64,000 nt of DNA, from the NCBI GenBank assembly GCA_004352715.1, contig SCFE01000045.1, positions 1,649,715-1,713,714 on the forward strand, read 5' to 3'. The notes beneath the pieces are model-generated. The model did no database searches. It saw only the letters and a program-made list of their open reading frames with translations, and was not told where the DNA came from. The DNA comes from Hofstenia miamia. Taxonomy: Eukaryota > Xenacoelomorpha > Acoela. Positions within the stretch are counted from its first letter, which is position 1. Every line of letters begins with the position of its first letter. Positions 25,402-36,900 of the stretch are shown here, piece by piece. The translations under genes and the position numbers were made by a program.

Positions 25402-25985
25402 CACTAGAAAGTCTAACAATTCTATATCTTAAATTCATGCAGTTGTCAGAATTGACGCATTCAAGTAAAACTAACGAAACCAAAGCAAGTGAAAGAAAGG
25501 TGTCAGAAGAACCAAATAAGCTGTTTCTCCATAGAACTGCAGGAGCTTTCTGCTAATGATACTTAGTGACTTTTCTATATAAAAAATGTACTATAATTAC
25601 CTGGTATAAAAATCAATGATTAAGGTCATTATTATGTTCTATTGATTGAATTGTACTTCACGGTCCATTGGGGTCTGCTAGACCCCAAGATGTCATCATG
25701 CAATTGGTTGCCGTAACTATTAAAAAAATAATGCATTTATTAAAATACAGTTTACAGAGTGCACACACATGACAAACAAAATTGCGATTGATGTTGTGAA
25801 CAGTATGGTTTCTAGCACTTAGGACATACTTTTAATATCTTTTTATCTTCCTGACGTGAATAATAATAATAACACTTTGTTTTCTTAGGTAGCATGATTA
25901 AATTTTGCTGTTTGATAACGAATCCGAGAGCAAAAATTGATATAGCCATGGTACACTACAAGTACTATTTTATAGCTTTGATATA

Positions 25986-26022
<37 letters not shown>

Positions 26023-26418
26023 AAATGCCAAATATACTACTGCTTTTCATTGTCATACAGATATCGAACCTACTTCCAAAATGTTTATACCGGCGTGCCC
26101 TAGCTGTTTGAACAAAATCATTTTCAATGATAAAGCTATTGGAATATATAATAAGAATAATAATACTAAGCAACTTAATTGAGAAATTCACGATTAACAC
26201 GAATGAAATTGCTTAGATTTGGCTAATCAACTAAAAATCTTCACATCATTTTGATCAATTACACATAAAATGTCATTGTGGTTTCTGAGACCCCAAAGGA
26301 CCATGGCAGCAGGTTAAACTGTTGGCTCACTAACCGTTAAATTCTCATTACATGAGGCATTACAAACGCATTTAAAATGTACAAAGTGGTCAACTTTGGC
26401 CGCTCGGACTTTCTAGGG
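25402..26418. mobile_element. piggyBac-like non-autonomous element, 1017 bp
   Basis: TTAA at 25398-25401 and TTAA at 26419-26422 flank the termini CACTAGAAAGTCTAAC and CGGACTTTCTAGGG, which are inverted matches (CMCTAGAAAGTC). TTAA targets with CCYTAGAAAG-like ends are the signature of piggyBac-like elements. Inside, GGTCCATTGGGGTCT (25662-25676) is inverted at 26288-26302 (AGACCCCAAAGGACC, 14 of 15), as a subterminal repeat pair. A perfect 9-bp stem, TTGGGGTCT-GCT-AGACCCCAA, lies at 25668-25688. No transposase frame was found. The interior holds a (TA)n array at 25980-26022. Confidence 0.85.
25980..26022. repeat. (TA)n microsatellite inside the piggyBac-like element
   Basis: About 20 TA units with one TTT interruption; the short open frames through it are artefacts of the repeat. 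Confidence 0.95.
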
Positions 26419-26422
26419 TTAA

Positions 26423-27524
26423 GGGTGACTTGTTTTATTTTGGGACATTTTTGATAATTTTGTTTTGCATTTGTATTGTTAGAGTAATAATTACACTGTG
26501 TGACAAAAGTGTATTTTTTTCTTAGTTGAGTACTTTTTTTCGGTGTTTCTAGTCAAATTGATGTTGCTAAAACGAATTTGAGGTCACTTTTACATTAGAA
26601 ACCATATTTTAGGAACTATCGTGAAATTGAATTTTTTGCCTAAGCAGGTCTTTGAATTTAGGAATCGGAAATTATAGTATGATGGAAACACCAAAAATCC
26701 TCAAATAACTACACAAGCATCTAATTTTTTGTATTCATCCAGAAGCCAAGAAGACAAAATATAATATAAGGAGCATGAAAGTATTTCAAAGAAATTCTTT
26801 CCCTATTGTGATACTCAATGTGACACATTTAACAGTGAAACTGAGGTTAAAGAATTATTGTTGGAAATTAGCAGCAAGGAAGGTTTATTTTCAATATCCC
26901 AATGCCGTATATAGTCGTATAGACATTAACTCAGCAAAGCAATGCTATGCAGGATTTCTTAAACTTAGAATACAAATTACTCAAAAAATTATGGTTTTGT
27001 GTGTAAAATGGCATTCAAATTCATAATTCTCGTCCAAAAATTGACTGAAATCAGTGAAAAAAATCAGTCAAACTAAATTTTATGTTACTCAGTGTTTTGT
27101 TGATTTTACTAAAAGAGTTGAAACTTTGTTAACATTTCCTAAAATAATCTGCTAGTTTATGCTTACTAACTTAAACTGATAGAATCAATTAACACTTAGG
27201 TGCAGAATGACACTGAAATTTTGCCTTTGCCCCTCTATATGAGGGGCCTCTGACATGCGTGATTATAGGAAGGATAAAAATGCATTTTGATAAATATATG
27301 TTGACTGACACAAATATGATGCTACTGAAATTAGCATTGCACAGACGATTTTGATTTGGTTAACGTATAAACGCAGAGCGTATTGAAGTAGAGCGTAAAA
27401 CTTGAAACTAAATTATGTCATTTATTAACTAAGACTCCATTTAATTGAAGCATATAGTACCCCATTAATTATGGTTAGCTGTTGCTATAGGCTATATTTT
27501 GCAAACTTTTGGTTACTAGCGAAC
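26423..27524. other. AT-rich DNA, nothing firmly recognised
   Basis: The frame 26775-27026 (83 codons) has no recognisable domain. A small hairpin, GCCCCTC-TATAT-GAGGGGC, lies at about 27229-27247. Confidence 0.5.
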
Positions 27525-28132
27525 ACAGAGGAGAACAAACATTGCAGTCATTTGCGAATAATTACAAAAAGTCCAACTTTCATAGAATAATAAACTATAA
27601 ATATTGCTCTCATTTGAATTTTAATAAGGAAAACATTAGAACTTAGAAATGTATATTGCAGAATAATTCAAGCGCAAAATCTTGCAAGAGGTATTTAAAC
27701 ATTTATCACTTTAATCCATTATGCATTCCATAAATGACTAAAGTTATTCGTCTCAAAATCACTTCTTATTCAATTTGACAAATATGACTATTGTGCACTA
27801 AGTAAAAATCAAAAACAATTCATCAACGGAGCTTGATAAGCAATTGATCTATTTAGACAATTTTGATATTCAGACGTATACATATTAATAACTTTAACAT
27901 ATATAGTTAGTTTATATATGTTTGTTTTATATTTTATTCAATTAAAATATTCAGCATTGTATTTTGCATTACATTAACAATTTGAACTTAAAAAGTCTTT
28001 ATTACTGACTCATTGTTGGATTTATCATTGGGCCATTAATGGCCCAGGGCCAAACGCCAAAAATGGCCAACGATGGAAACAATAAGGAGCCATTAATGGT
28101 TCATGAATTTTTGTTTCTTTCCTTCTGCAGCT
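27525..28132. repeat. Direct duplication, copy 1 (608 bp)
   Basis: It starts ACAGAGGAGAACAAAC and ends TTCTGCAGCT just before a single N (28133). It is nearly identical to 28134-28719, except for a 22-bp insertion (at about 27630-27651) and at least one substitution (AGTCCAAC versus AGTCGAAC). It contains the palindrome GGGCCATTAATGGCCC. The lone N suggests two overlapping contig ends, probably alleles, that were placed in series. Confidence 0.95.
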
Positions 28133-28133
28133 N

Positions 28134-28719
28134 ACAGAGGAGAACAAACATTGCAGTCATTTGCGAATAATTACAAAAAGTCGAACTTTCATAGAATAAT
28201 AAACTATAAATATTGCTCTCATTTGAATTTTAATAATGTATATTGCAGAATAATTCAAGCGCAAAATCTTGCAAGAGGTATTTAAACATTTATCACTTTA
28301 ATCCATTATGCATTCCATAAATGACTAAAGTTATTCGTCTCAAAATCACTTCTTATTCAATTTGACAAATATGACTATTGTGCACTAAGTAAAAATCAAA
28401 AACAATTCATCAACGGAGCTTGATAAGCAATTGATCTATTTAGACAATTTTGATATTCAGACGTATACATATTAATAACTTTAACATATATAGTTAGTTT
28501 ATATATGTTTGTTTTATATTTTATTCAATTAAAATATTCAGCATTGTATTTTGCATTACATTAACAATTTGAACTTAAAAAGTCTTTATTACTGACTCAT
28601 TGTTGGATTTATCATTGGGCCATTAATGGCCCAGGGCCAAACGCCAAAAATGGCCAACGATGGAAACAATAAGGAGCCATTAATGGTTCATGAATTTTTG
28701 TTTCTTTCCTTCTGCAGCT
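28134..28719. repeat. Direct duplication, copy 2 (586 bp)
   Basis: Same sequence as 27525-28132 without the 22-bp insertion. The sequence continues uniquely into GGATCGAAGACG at its right end. See copy 1 for the interpretation as a false duplication. Confidence 0.95.
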
Positions 28720-29274
28720 GGATCGAAGACGAGATAATTAAAGTAGCCATTCCAAGTTGTCCGAATTTTGCAATTTGGAGTAAATAGTTGCGGTTATGAT
28801 ATTTTAAGCCAAATACTCTTTTAAGTTATCATTAATCGTGTATTGTGGACAACACACTGAACTATTCCCTCTTATATGAAATAAAAAAAATATTTTGTTA
28901 AATATAAATATAAATGTAAACCAATTAGTTATTTACAAGTATACTATCGAATTTTACATATGCTTCCATTATTGGTATATGGACTACAGATTTTTAGAAT
29001 AAAACGGCTGCAAAGTTGAGTGAATAATAAATAATTCAAATGGAAAACTACAAGAATCGTTCCATCCAATAAAATTGCTATCAACTAAACTACAGCTTCT
29101 TGAACTTGTATTTGCAATTAAATTTGCTATACGTATTACGAAATCAAGAGTCAACTCAATTTTTATATGCAGATACAGCTCTCAGAGAAGCCTTACTACT
29201 AAAATGAACGAGTTACTCCTTAAACTTTTTGCGAAAAAAGAATCAAAACTCATCAATGTTATTGCAATTGTATC
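28720..29274. other. AT-rich DNA, nothing recognised
   Basis: Short spacer between the duplicated block and copy 3 of the hAT-like repeat. No frame or motif could be supported; the plus frame at 29075-29356 runs across the transposon boundary and is therefore chance. Confidence 0.5.
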
Positions 29275-30181
29275 AGTTAACTCAGTGGCGTCAGGCCTGG
29301 GGGCATTAAGTTTTCATCTGATTTTTTATTATTGTCCCTCTTTTATTACATTGTAAATCAAAATTATTATTATAATTCTGTACTTTCAAACAAAAAGTCT
29401 ATAATATTATTTTAGAAATTTACAAATGAGAATTTACAGCAATAGTTTTCCGGAGTTTAATATATCAAGGCTTACAATAAATAAGCATGTGTCAATTATT
29501 CTTCTTAACCAAACGAAAGCTATTGGCCGCTCACTGAAATTTTCAGTTATTTCAACAAAAATAGAGATGATCAAAAGAAGTTGAAAATTTCTTCACAAAA
29601 TATAAGTGTTAAGTAATATAATTTTTGCAACAACAGACTTTAGTCATTATCGCATCAAGAAGTATACTGCATTTTCTCAGATTTCGAGAAGGTAATTAGT
29701 AATTCAGTTTCTTTCTGTAAAAAAAGATTTTCGCCTTTTTACATTTTAAAAATGGCAATATTTTTACTAATGGCAACTGCTGCAGAATTTTATAAATGAG
29801 ACTGGGAACATCATTTATTGAAAGTGAGTTCTTACAAATAAATATTTGCTGTTTTCGTATTGTCGATACCTATTATGTAGAATAGGAAAACTACGAAAAA
29901 TTACTAGGATGATAGCCAATTTTTTGAGCCTGATTTCACACTAAACACTACTTTTTGAAAGGCATAATTTTTTCAAGAAACTTGACTTGCGTACAGAAGA
30001 AATCCTGTTCTTGCTTGGATTTTTAGGGTCTATTTTACACATTATTAAAACTATAACAGTGATTACTTCTTGGAAATAAATTTTCATCTTATGTTTCAAA
30101 TGCGAAAATTATGGAATAGAAACAAAATTTCTACAAATAGCAAATTCTGTGAGATTATCAGCATTCTTGGAAGTATATGTA

Positions 30182-31076
30182 CAGGGTGTCCAGGATTTTA
30201 TGGGAAAAACAAAATACTTGTAATGTCTAAAAATCCTTTATATGAACATTTTCGAATTTCTTCTACTTTTTGAATGAGGATTTACTTTTTTCATTTCAGC
30301 TTTGTGGTTACGACTGATTATGAACAATATTTTTTATTTCAAAAACCCAACCATTTTTAACACATTGAGCAGAGATTAATCTTTGCTTAAAGTAATCTCT
30401 TATCATGAGTAATTCGAATTTAAAAAAATGGCTATGAATACAATGCTTAAAAAATCTATGGGGCAAACACATCACCGTCCTCTTCAAAACATAAAAACCA
30501 TCTTCATCTTCTGTAGAAGTCTTGAAGTATTTCTCTCACAGTAGTCTTGATGATGTCTTTGAGTTCCTGAATGTTATCGAAGTTTCAATCGTATATTCTG
30601 CCCTGGAGGTAACCCCAGAAAGCAAAATCGACTGGTGAAAAATCAGGTGAATGCGCTGCCCAAACAAATTCCCCCCCATGTGACGTTGCCCGTCCAAGAA
30701 ATTTCGAGTTGAGAAGCTGGATAGTTTGATGCGTAGTCTGTGGCCTCGCACCTAACTTGCTGGAATATTGTTTATGTCCATGTTCGCCTTGCTTTGAGCT
30801 GAGTAATTACGTAATCAGTCAACATGTATGATCGTGAAACAGAATGGATATTAAGGTTGGAGTGCAAATATTTGAAATTACTGTCAATTTATGCGGTATT
30901 ACATATATGGTCCTATTTAAATAAAAAATACTGTTTATAATCAACCGTAATCCCAAAGCTGAAATGAAAAAAGTAAATCTCCCCTCATTCAAGAAGTAGA
31001 AAGAATTCAATAATGTTCATATAATGTGATTTTTAAGAAACTACAGGCATTTTGCCATAAAATCCTGGACACCCTG
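30182..31076 (-). mobile_element. Mariner-like transposon with long (~160 bp) TIRs, 895 bp
   Basis: The ends CAGGGTGTCCAGGATTTTAT and the matching ATAAAATCCTGGACACCCTG are flanked by TA (30180-30181, 31077-31078). Inverted similarity continues for about 160 bp on each side: the block AATGAGG..ATTTACTTTTTTCATTTC occurs at about 30272-30300 and inverted at about 30957-30988. The centre holds a transposase remnant on the minus strand. Inserted in copy 3 of the hAT-like repeat, it is younger than that copy. Confidence 0.88.
30500..30770 (-). pseudogene. Mariner-like transposase C-terminal remnant
   Basis: On the minus strand, about 30605-30663 reads HSPDFSPVDFAFWGYLQGR. This matches the block around the third catalytic acidic residue in mariner-type transposases (WPPRSPDLTPLDFFLWG-like). 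After an in-frame stop the same frame continues FDNIQELKDIIKTTVREIL, as in family C-termini. The first two catalytic residues are missing, as the element is too short for a full gene of about 340 codons. Confidence 0.8.
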
Positions 31077-31492
31077 TACCTGCTAGTGTTTTGGTGAATG
31101 AAGAATGCAGTAAATTAACAATGCATTTCCACTGTTCATTTGAATTTTAGTCTTGTTGATAGTACCTTCAACAATGAAATATATTTAGGAAAACATGCTA
31201 AAATTAGACTAGATTGAAAAAAAGTTAATGAATGAACAATTTTACCCACAAACCCAAAATCATTTTCAAAAGGCATTCAGTTTTCCCAAAATTTCAAACA
31301 CTTTTCTCCAAGCCTCTTAAGAAATTTACAAATTGTTAGTGAATGTACAGCAATAAATGGTAAAAAATTGTACGAAATTGCACTGCAGTGTCAGAAAGAT
31401 TAACATTTTTGGTGGAAATTCCGATTTCTTGAAATTCATTCAAATTTTTCATAACTATAAATAATCATTTCAAAATGCTATGTGGTTATCAG

Positions 31493-33446
31493 CAGGGTTG
31501 CCGTTGATATTGATTTAAATTGATATGAACAGGTTGATATATCAAATCAATTGATTTGATTTGATTTGATATTGATTTTCAAATCATAAATCAAATGATT
31601 TCAATTGTTTTCAATTGATTTAAAAATCTTGAACATTTATAAGTCATAAAATACAATGTACATGCTGGGTTGAATTATTTTTCATGGTGATTTACACATT
31701 AAATAGAATAAAGGTGATACATTCTTAATAAAAACTCAGAATCCAACTGGAAGTTGCAAAAAAAATTAAGTTATCACACATATAAAATTTAGATAACATA
31801 CATGAGAGCAGAAACTAATCACAAATAATTTGTTTTCTTTAGGTAGAGTGGCCAAGTTTTATTCACAAGCGTCGTACGCAAAGAAAGACGTTTAAATGTG
31901 TACAGAAAATAGGACGATTTAAATGTCTAGCTGAAAGAGGAGATATTTCTCTATTGTTGTTTTTCGATAGTAGCAATCTTTTTTAGATCGTGATATAGAA
32001 GTGCTTAAAAATTGTAAAAAGACGCCTGAATTAACTAGGGTTAGATATTGTTTTTTAATACTTCCAAAAAATTTTTTCAAGGAATTTATGTTGACAAGAT
32101 TCTCTATTCATGAAAACACAACAAATGAGAATAATTTTTTTGCAACGGCTTATAGATTTACTAACGATTTAGAAAAGTAGATTTTTCCAGAAGTAGAATT
32201 TCGTAATCACTGGCATCGAGCACTTGAAAATGAGGCAGGTTTGAGTGTAAAAATGAATTTAAATTATCTCAGGTATATTAAGTTTGAAGTTCAAACTCTT
32301 AACACAGTTTTTAAGGCAGTAATTGATATTTGTACAGCTATAATCTAAGCAGTTCCAATTATGTGCTGTGGAATGCACTTTCAAATAATTGGATATCATC
32401 AAACATTAAATAACCTTGAAAATGTTTGTCCTTGCTAAGATGGGTAAAATAGCTCAATATAATTGAGCTTGAAAAGTTTACCATGTTTTTAATGATTTAA
32501 TGGTTTAAATTAAGTAATGGACTTTTTTCAATAAAAATGAGAATTAGTTATATTATTAATGCAAAAGATGTTTTTTGTTTTTAGCCCCAGCGTGACGCTA
32601 CCACTTCGAATGCATCAGAAACGCTAAATTAATAGTTGTTCTAAAGAGCATTGGAATATTTTTTAGCCTAACCCAAATATTATTTTCATATCTGAAAAAC
32701 GGCGAATAATGAGTGCTCTGATTCGGAAATGCATTCTTATTTACAAATATATTTTCTCTTCGCCTCACTGACTATTACAGTTTAGAAATTACCAATATTA
32801 AATCGTTTCAAAATATGGCTCTAGACAGCAAGGCCCAATTAAACATAAAAAAGTGACCCAGGTCCAACAATAAAATGTTCCAAACTCTATTTAGGCACAA
32901 TGGACTGACTCTGCCACATACATGTATATACATGTATATATTGTATATATATACATATATATATATATATATTATTGAAAATGGCAGCCTAAGTATTTTT
33001 TAGCACTTTGTAGAGCTATCATATGTAAAACAATTTCATACTTACTGTTTTGTGCAACACTTTCAAGCATATCTATAATTTCATAATTGACTGATTAATT
33101 ATGGTGAGACATTTTATAAAATTCTCTTCTGTAATAATTAATAACGTACTGGATTTGTAAGAATGCAAAAATTTAGATAAATATTTACCAAAATATAAAT
33201 CTGCTGCAGTGTAGTCAAGATTGCATTAGTAATTATGAATGAAGTGTGTGCCTTGCTTAAGCACATGAGCTCGTAAGTTAGCAAATTTCGTTGAAATAAG
33301 TAAAGAATATATTGTATCCAAAAATGTAAAAATTGGTGATATCAACAAAAAATTTCTGTTGCTTTGAATTGATATCAATTGATATCAATTAGTAACAATC
33401 TGTTTATTTTATTTGATGAGAAATTGCCATATTAAAGGATTCCCTG
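31493..33446. mobile_element. hAT element nested in copy 3, 1954 bp
   Basis: The ends CAGGGTTGCC and GGATTCCCTG (CAGGGAATCC inverted) are flanked by 8-bp GTTATCAG (31485-31492) and ATTATCAG (33447-33454), 7 of 8 identical. The flanks rejoin into TTATCAGCTAACCTCAAATAT, which copy 2 carries uninterrupted (inverted) near 8215-8245; this proves the insertion. Both ends are packed with TTGATATYRATT-type subterminal repeats (31508-31620 and 33365-33400). No transposase domain was recognised, so it is non-autonomous or decayed. A (TA)n array lies at 32920-32973. Confidence 0.85.
32920..32973. repeat. (TA)n / ACATGTATAT microsatellite
   Basis: TA-rich repeat with two ACATGTATA units at its left edge, inside the nested hAT element. 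Confidence 0.9.
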
Positions 33447-33995
33447 ATTATCAGCTAACCTCAAATATTTTTTCCACAAATAAACTACATATTCCCTACT
33501 AAAGAGCGCCAATTGAAGTATTAAATGCACAATGTCAGAGGTAGCGACGGGGAAGGCACAGGGTTTTATCATTTGCTCAAACTCATCCTTTAATGAGAGT
33601 GTGATCGAGCCTTGTCTTAAAATGTAAATGAAAGAGGATACACTTCTTATTCTGCAGTGGCTTATGATTTTGCATATCTTCATAGTTTTATGAGCGTGTA
33701 TATTTTTTCAAGGAATCATCAAACACTTTAACACTAGAACAGCGAGCACTCCTTGAGAATAAATTTACATCTCATGTTTCAAATTCAACGAGATTATAAA
33801 CATAACTGGAAGTATTTTAACCTTCCAGTGTTTGGCTGAATAAATAATGAAGCAAATAATGGCTTATAGGTCATTTTCACTTATCGTCGCGTTTACGGTC
33901 AATGATGTCTAATTCTTTACATATGCTCACATAAAAAATACTTCAGAACCTCTAGTCCAATGATTTTAAAGGGGTTTGATACCACTGAGTTAACT

Positions 33996-36900
33996 CGCAA
34001 ATTTTTTATCCAAAATATTGTAATTCATCCCATATTGTCGCCCAAACCTGTTTAAAGAGATTTGATTGTTTTTGGAACTACCTTTTGTTTAATATAATCA
34101 TCAAAAAACGACACATGCAGTCATTTTTAATAGATTTTTTGACCAATCTGGTATAGAAGTGCTTTAAATTTTTACTAATCGATTAGTTTAGCGGAAATGT
34201 ATTCTATTATTTTAATTATTACTTTGACTATTTTCACACTACTTCTTATGCAGTTTAACTTACTGTTTCTAGTGGTCTAACTATAACTGGCACAATTCAA
34301 TTTTTCTCAACTTGCAGAATCTTACTATTTCATTTGTCAAAAATCCATGCATTTCTAGCTTATACTGTCAACATTTCGGATTTTTTCTATTCTATATCTA
34401 TCGCTGTTTCCACTTAGAGCTGTGCGGTTACAAGCGTTTCATGACTTAACTTAACTGTAGGTTTTTCTAGTTACCGTAAAAGCCCGCAACCAACTTTTTT
34501 GTAGTTGCAACCGCTCTAGATTGTTTAAAACGCAAAACTAAATACTCAAAATAAAAAAAATCAACAAGAATAACAAAAATCTAAAAATTATTTGAAACAA
34601 ATTTATGGAAGGCTTCTTTTGCTTGAACGAAGTTCATTCATGTGGTCTGTCTCAATTAGTAAAATTTCTGTCTGAAAGAAGAGAATTATATCAGAAAATT
34701 TTAGCCTTTCCGGTCATATCAGTAAACGTTTTTAACCGCGGTCAAATCTGCAGACACACAACTCTATTTCCAATCTGCCTACTTTATCTATCTCAATTAT
34801 ATCCAGCTTTTGTTATGTTGAAGTCTCTCAATATTATGTGTACTCATTCAGTGTTGCAGATTTAAAATTATTTCAAAGATATTTTAGCTGAACATCGGTT
34901 AAATATTTTTTTGACAGACTTCAACAAATACTTCTTTCCAAGAAAACATGCGATTGAGCACAGCAAATACAAACATAAAAACTTTCATCTAAATTGAAAG
35001 TTTCTATTTTAAACATCAATTTAAATTATTAGTTTAAATCAAATTATTTTAAATTTAAGCCTAATATTTTTCCAAAATGACATTTAAACATTTAGTTAAT
35101 TATTTGGATATATCATTTATGACATAATTATGAAAGCATTTTCCTCTTGTCTATCAAAATTTTATTCAAGCTACACTTTTAGATTTATTTTCACTAAAAA
35201 ACAAAATGCTAACATCTTTGCTTTATAGTTTGATGATTGGATATTACAATGGCATCAAGCGCATGCCTTAATATTTTTGTATGGATCATCACTATTTAAA
35301 AAATATGTTATGATCTTTTCATTGAAGATTCACTGGAGTCACAAAATTTAAAGGCAAATACTTGTTAACATTGAATCATGGGTTAATAAGCAATATTTAA
35401 TACTGTCATGTTTCAAAGCGATTAGATTTTTAGAACTTAAAATAGAACCATCCAACATAAGTTTCTTTGAAAGAGTGATGTATACATTTATATCTATAGA
35501 ATATTCCTATATGTATTGCTGTGATATTCATATGTGAAAAAATATGGAGGGCAGCTACCCCATTAAGTGCTTAAACTACCCATGTGAAACGAGCCTGACT
35601 ATCCCACTGATTTATATATATATATATATATATATATCACTATTTTCATTCTTTATTCCACCTTGTGGTTTACTTTCATACCTTTCATCTTCAGCTTTGA
35701 TCACATACTGTATCGTTTGTTCTATTTTGACAACTAAGAAAGTCAATTAAGCTACGGACTGAAGACAATACATGGATAATAGTGTGCCATTAAGCTGCAT
35801 TTTGTGCTACCGTCATTTTCTACTTCCGTAATCCTAACTCATTCACGTATTTCTTTTACTTATTGGTACTGCTAATCGTACTCCAACAATGGCTGAACTA
35901 CTTCAATTTCCACAATTTCTCTATTGTTTCTGTCAACTCCCTGTACTTGTCCCTTGCATCTTATATTCTATCCTTTGAAACCAGTGTTTCTATCACTGTT
36001 TCCATTCACTCGCTTGCTTAAATTACCTTGCTTGACTGTATGTTGAAATCTGATTCCATTTTTCCTACTCGTTATCAATTACTCTCTCTGGCTTATGCAT
36101 TGGAAGAGACATAGGCTTAGTGCAAAGCAAGACTGAACTTATCTTTAGTAGCAATTCAGCATATTGTAATACCACTAATCAAAATAAACTGAATTGCTTA
36201 AAGTAAAAAAATGGAAAAAAATTTGTCCTCGCAATATTTTATAGCCAAATTTCTGACTACAAATTTTTGATATATTTTAGCAGAAAACATCCAAAAACAG
36301 AAAATCATGTATTTCCAAATACTACCGTAACTTTTTCATTTATCGACTACAATAATTATCAATTCGGTATAAGTATTATACATATATTGCAATCAATTAG
36401 TTGAAGAGCAGTTTGCTGAATACTTTAATTTACAAACTAAAAGTGAAGTTAACAATGTGATGCATATTGGGTCTACAGATGCTCCACACTATTTTGGTAT
36501 CTACAGGGATAGAACTTTAATATCTATCCAATTCTTTATTGCATTTTGATGTGGTAGATTTGAGCTGTAACCTGCTTATATCACTAAGGATTGCAATAAT
36601 CAGTCCAAAAAAATTGCATTCAGTCTATTTCGCATATGCTGATAAGAAGAATGAGTATCAAATTTAGAATGCAATGATATCAAGAAACAGCATCCTAAAT
36701 ACTGAGTAAAAATGTTAATACATGTTTCAGAGACATAATTTTTTATAGTTTGCGTATAGAAAAACTCTATATGCGATAAGTAAAATATTTTTTAATTGTA
36801 TTTCTAACAAAACATGATTTTTCAAATTTGGTATGTTTTATTATAAATACAGAATCCTCTCAAGCATTTTCGACAATAACCCTAAATTTTTTCCTGAAAG

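Larger units (their letters stand above)
29283..33987 (+). mobile_element. hAT-like dispersed repeat, copy 3, with two nested transposons
   Basis: The element starts CAGTGGCGTCAGG and ends GATACCACTG, and is flanked on both sides by the identical 8-bp AGTTAACT (29275-29282 and 33988-33995). An 8-bp duplication with CAGTGG ends is a hAT signature. Its three pieces (29283-30181, 31077-31492, 33447-33987) align in order with copy 1 at 8505-10447, sharing blocks such as TCTTGCTTGGATTTTTAGGG, ATGATGTCTAATTCTTTAC and AAATGTAAATGAAAG. The two interruptions are the transposons at 30182-31076 and 31493-33446. Without them the copy is about 1.86 kb. No transposase was recognised in it. Confidence 0.88.

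Noticed and set aside
34415-34520. Tiny MITE with TAGAGC..GCGGTT ends
   Set aside because: The inverted match is short and offset, and no target duplication is present.
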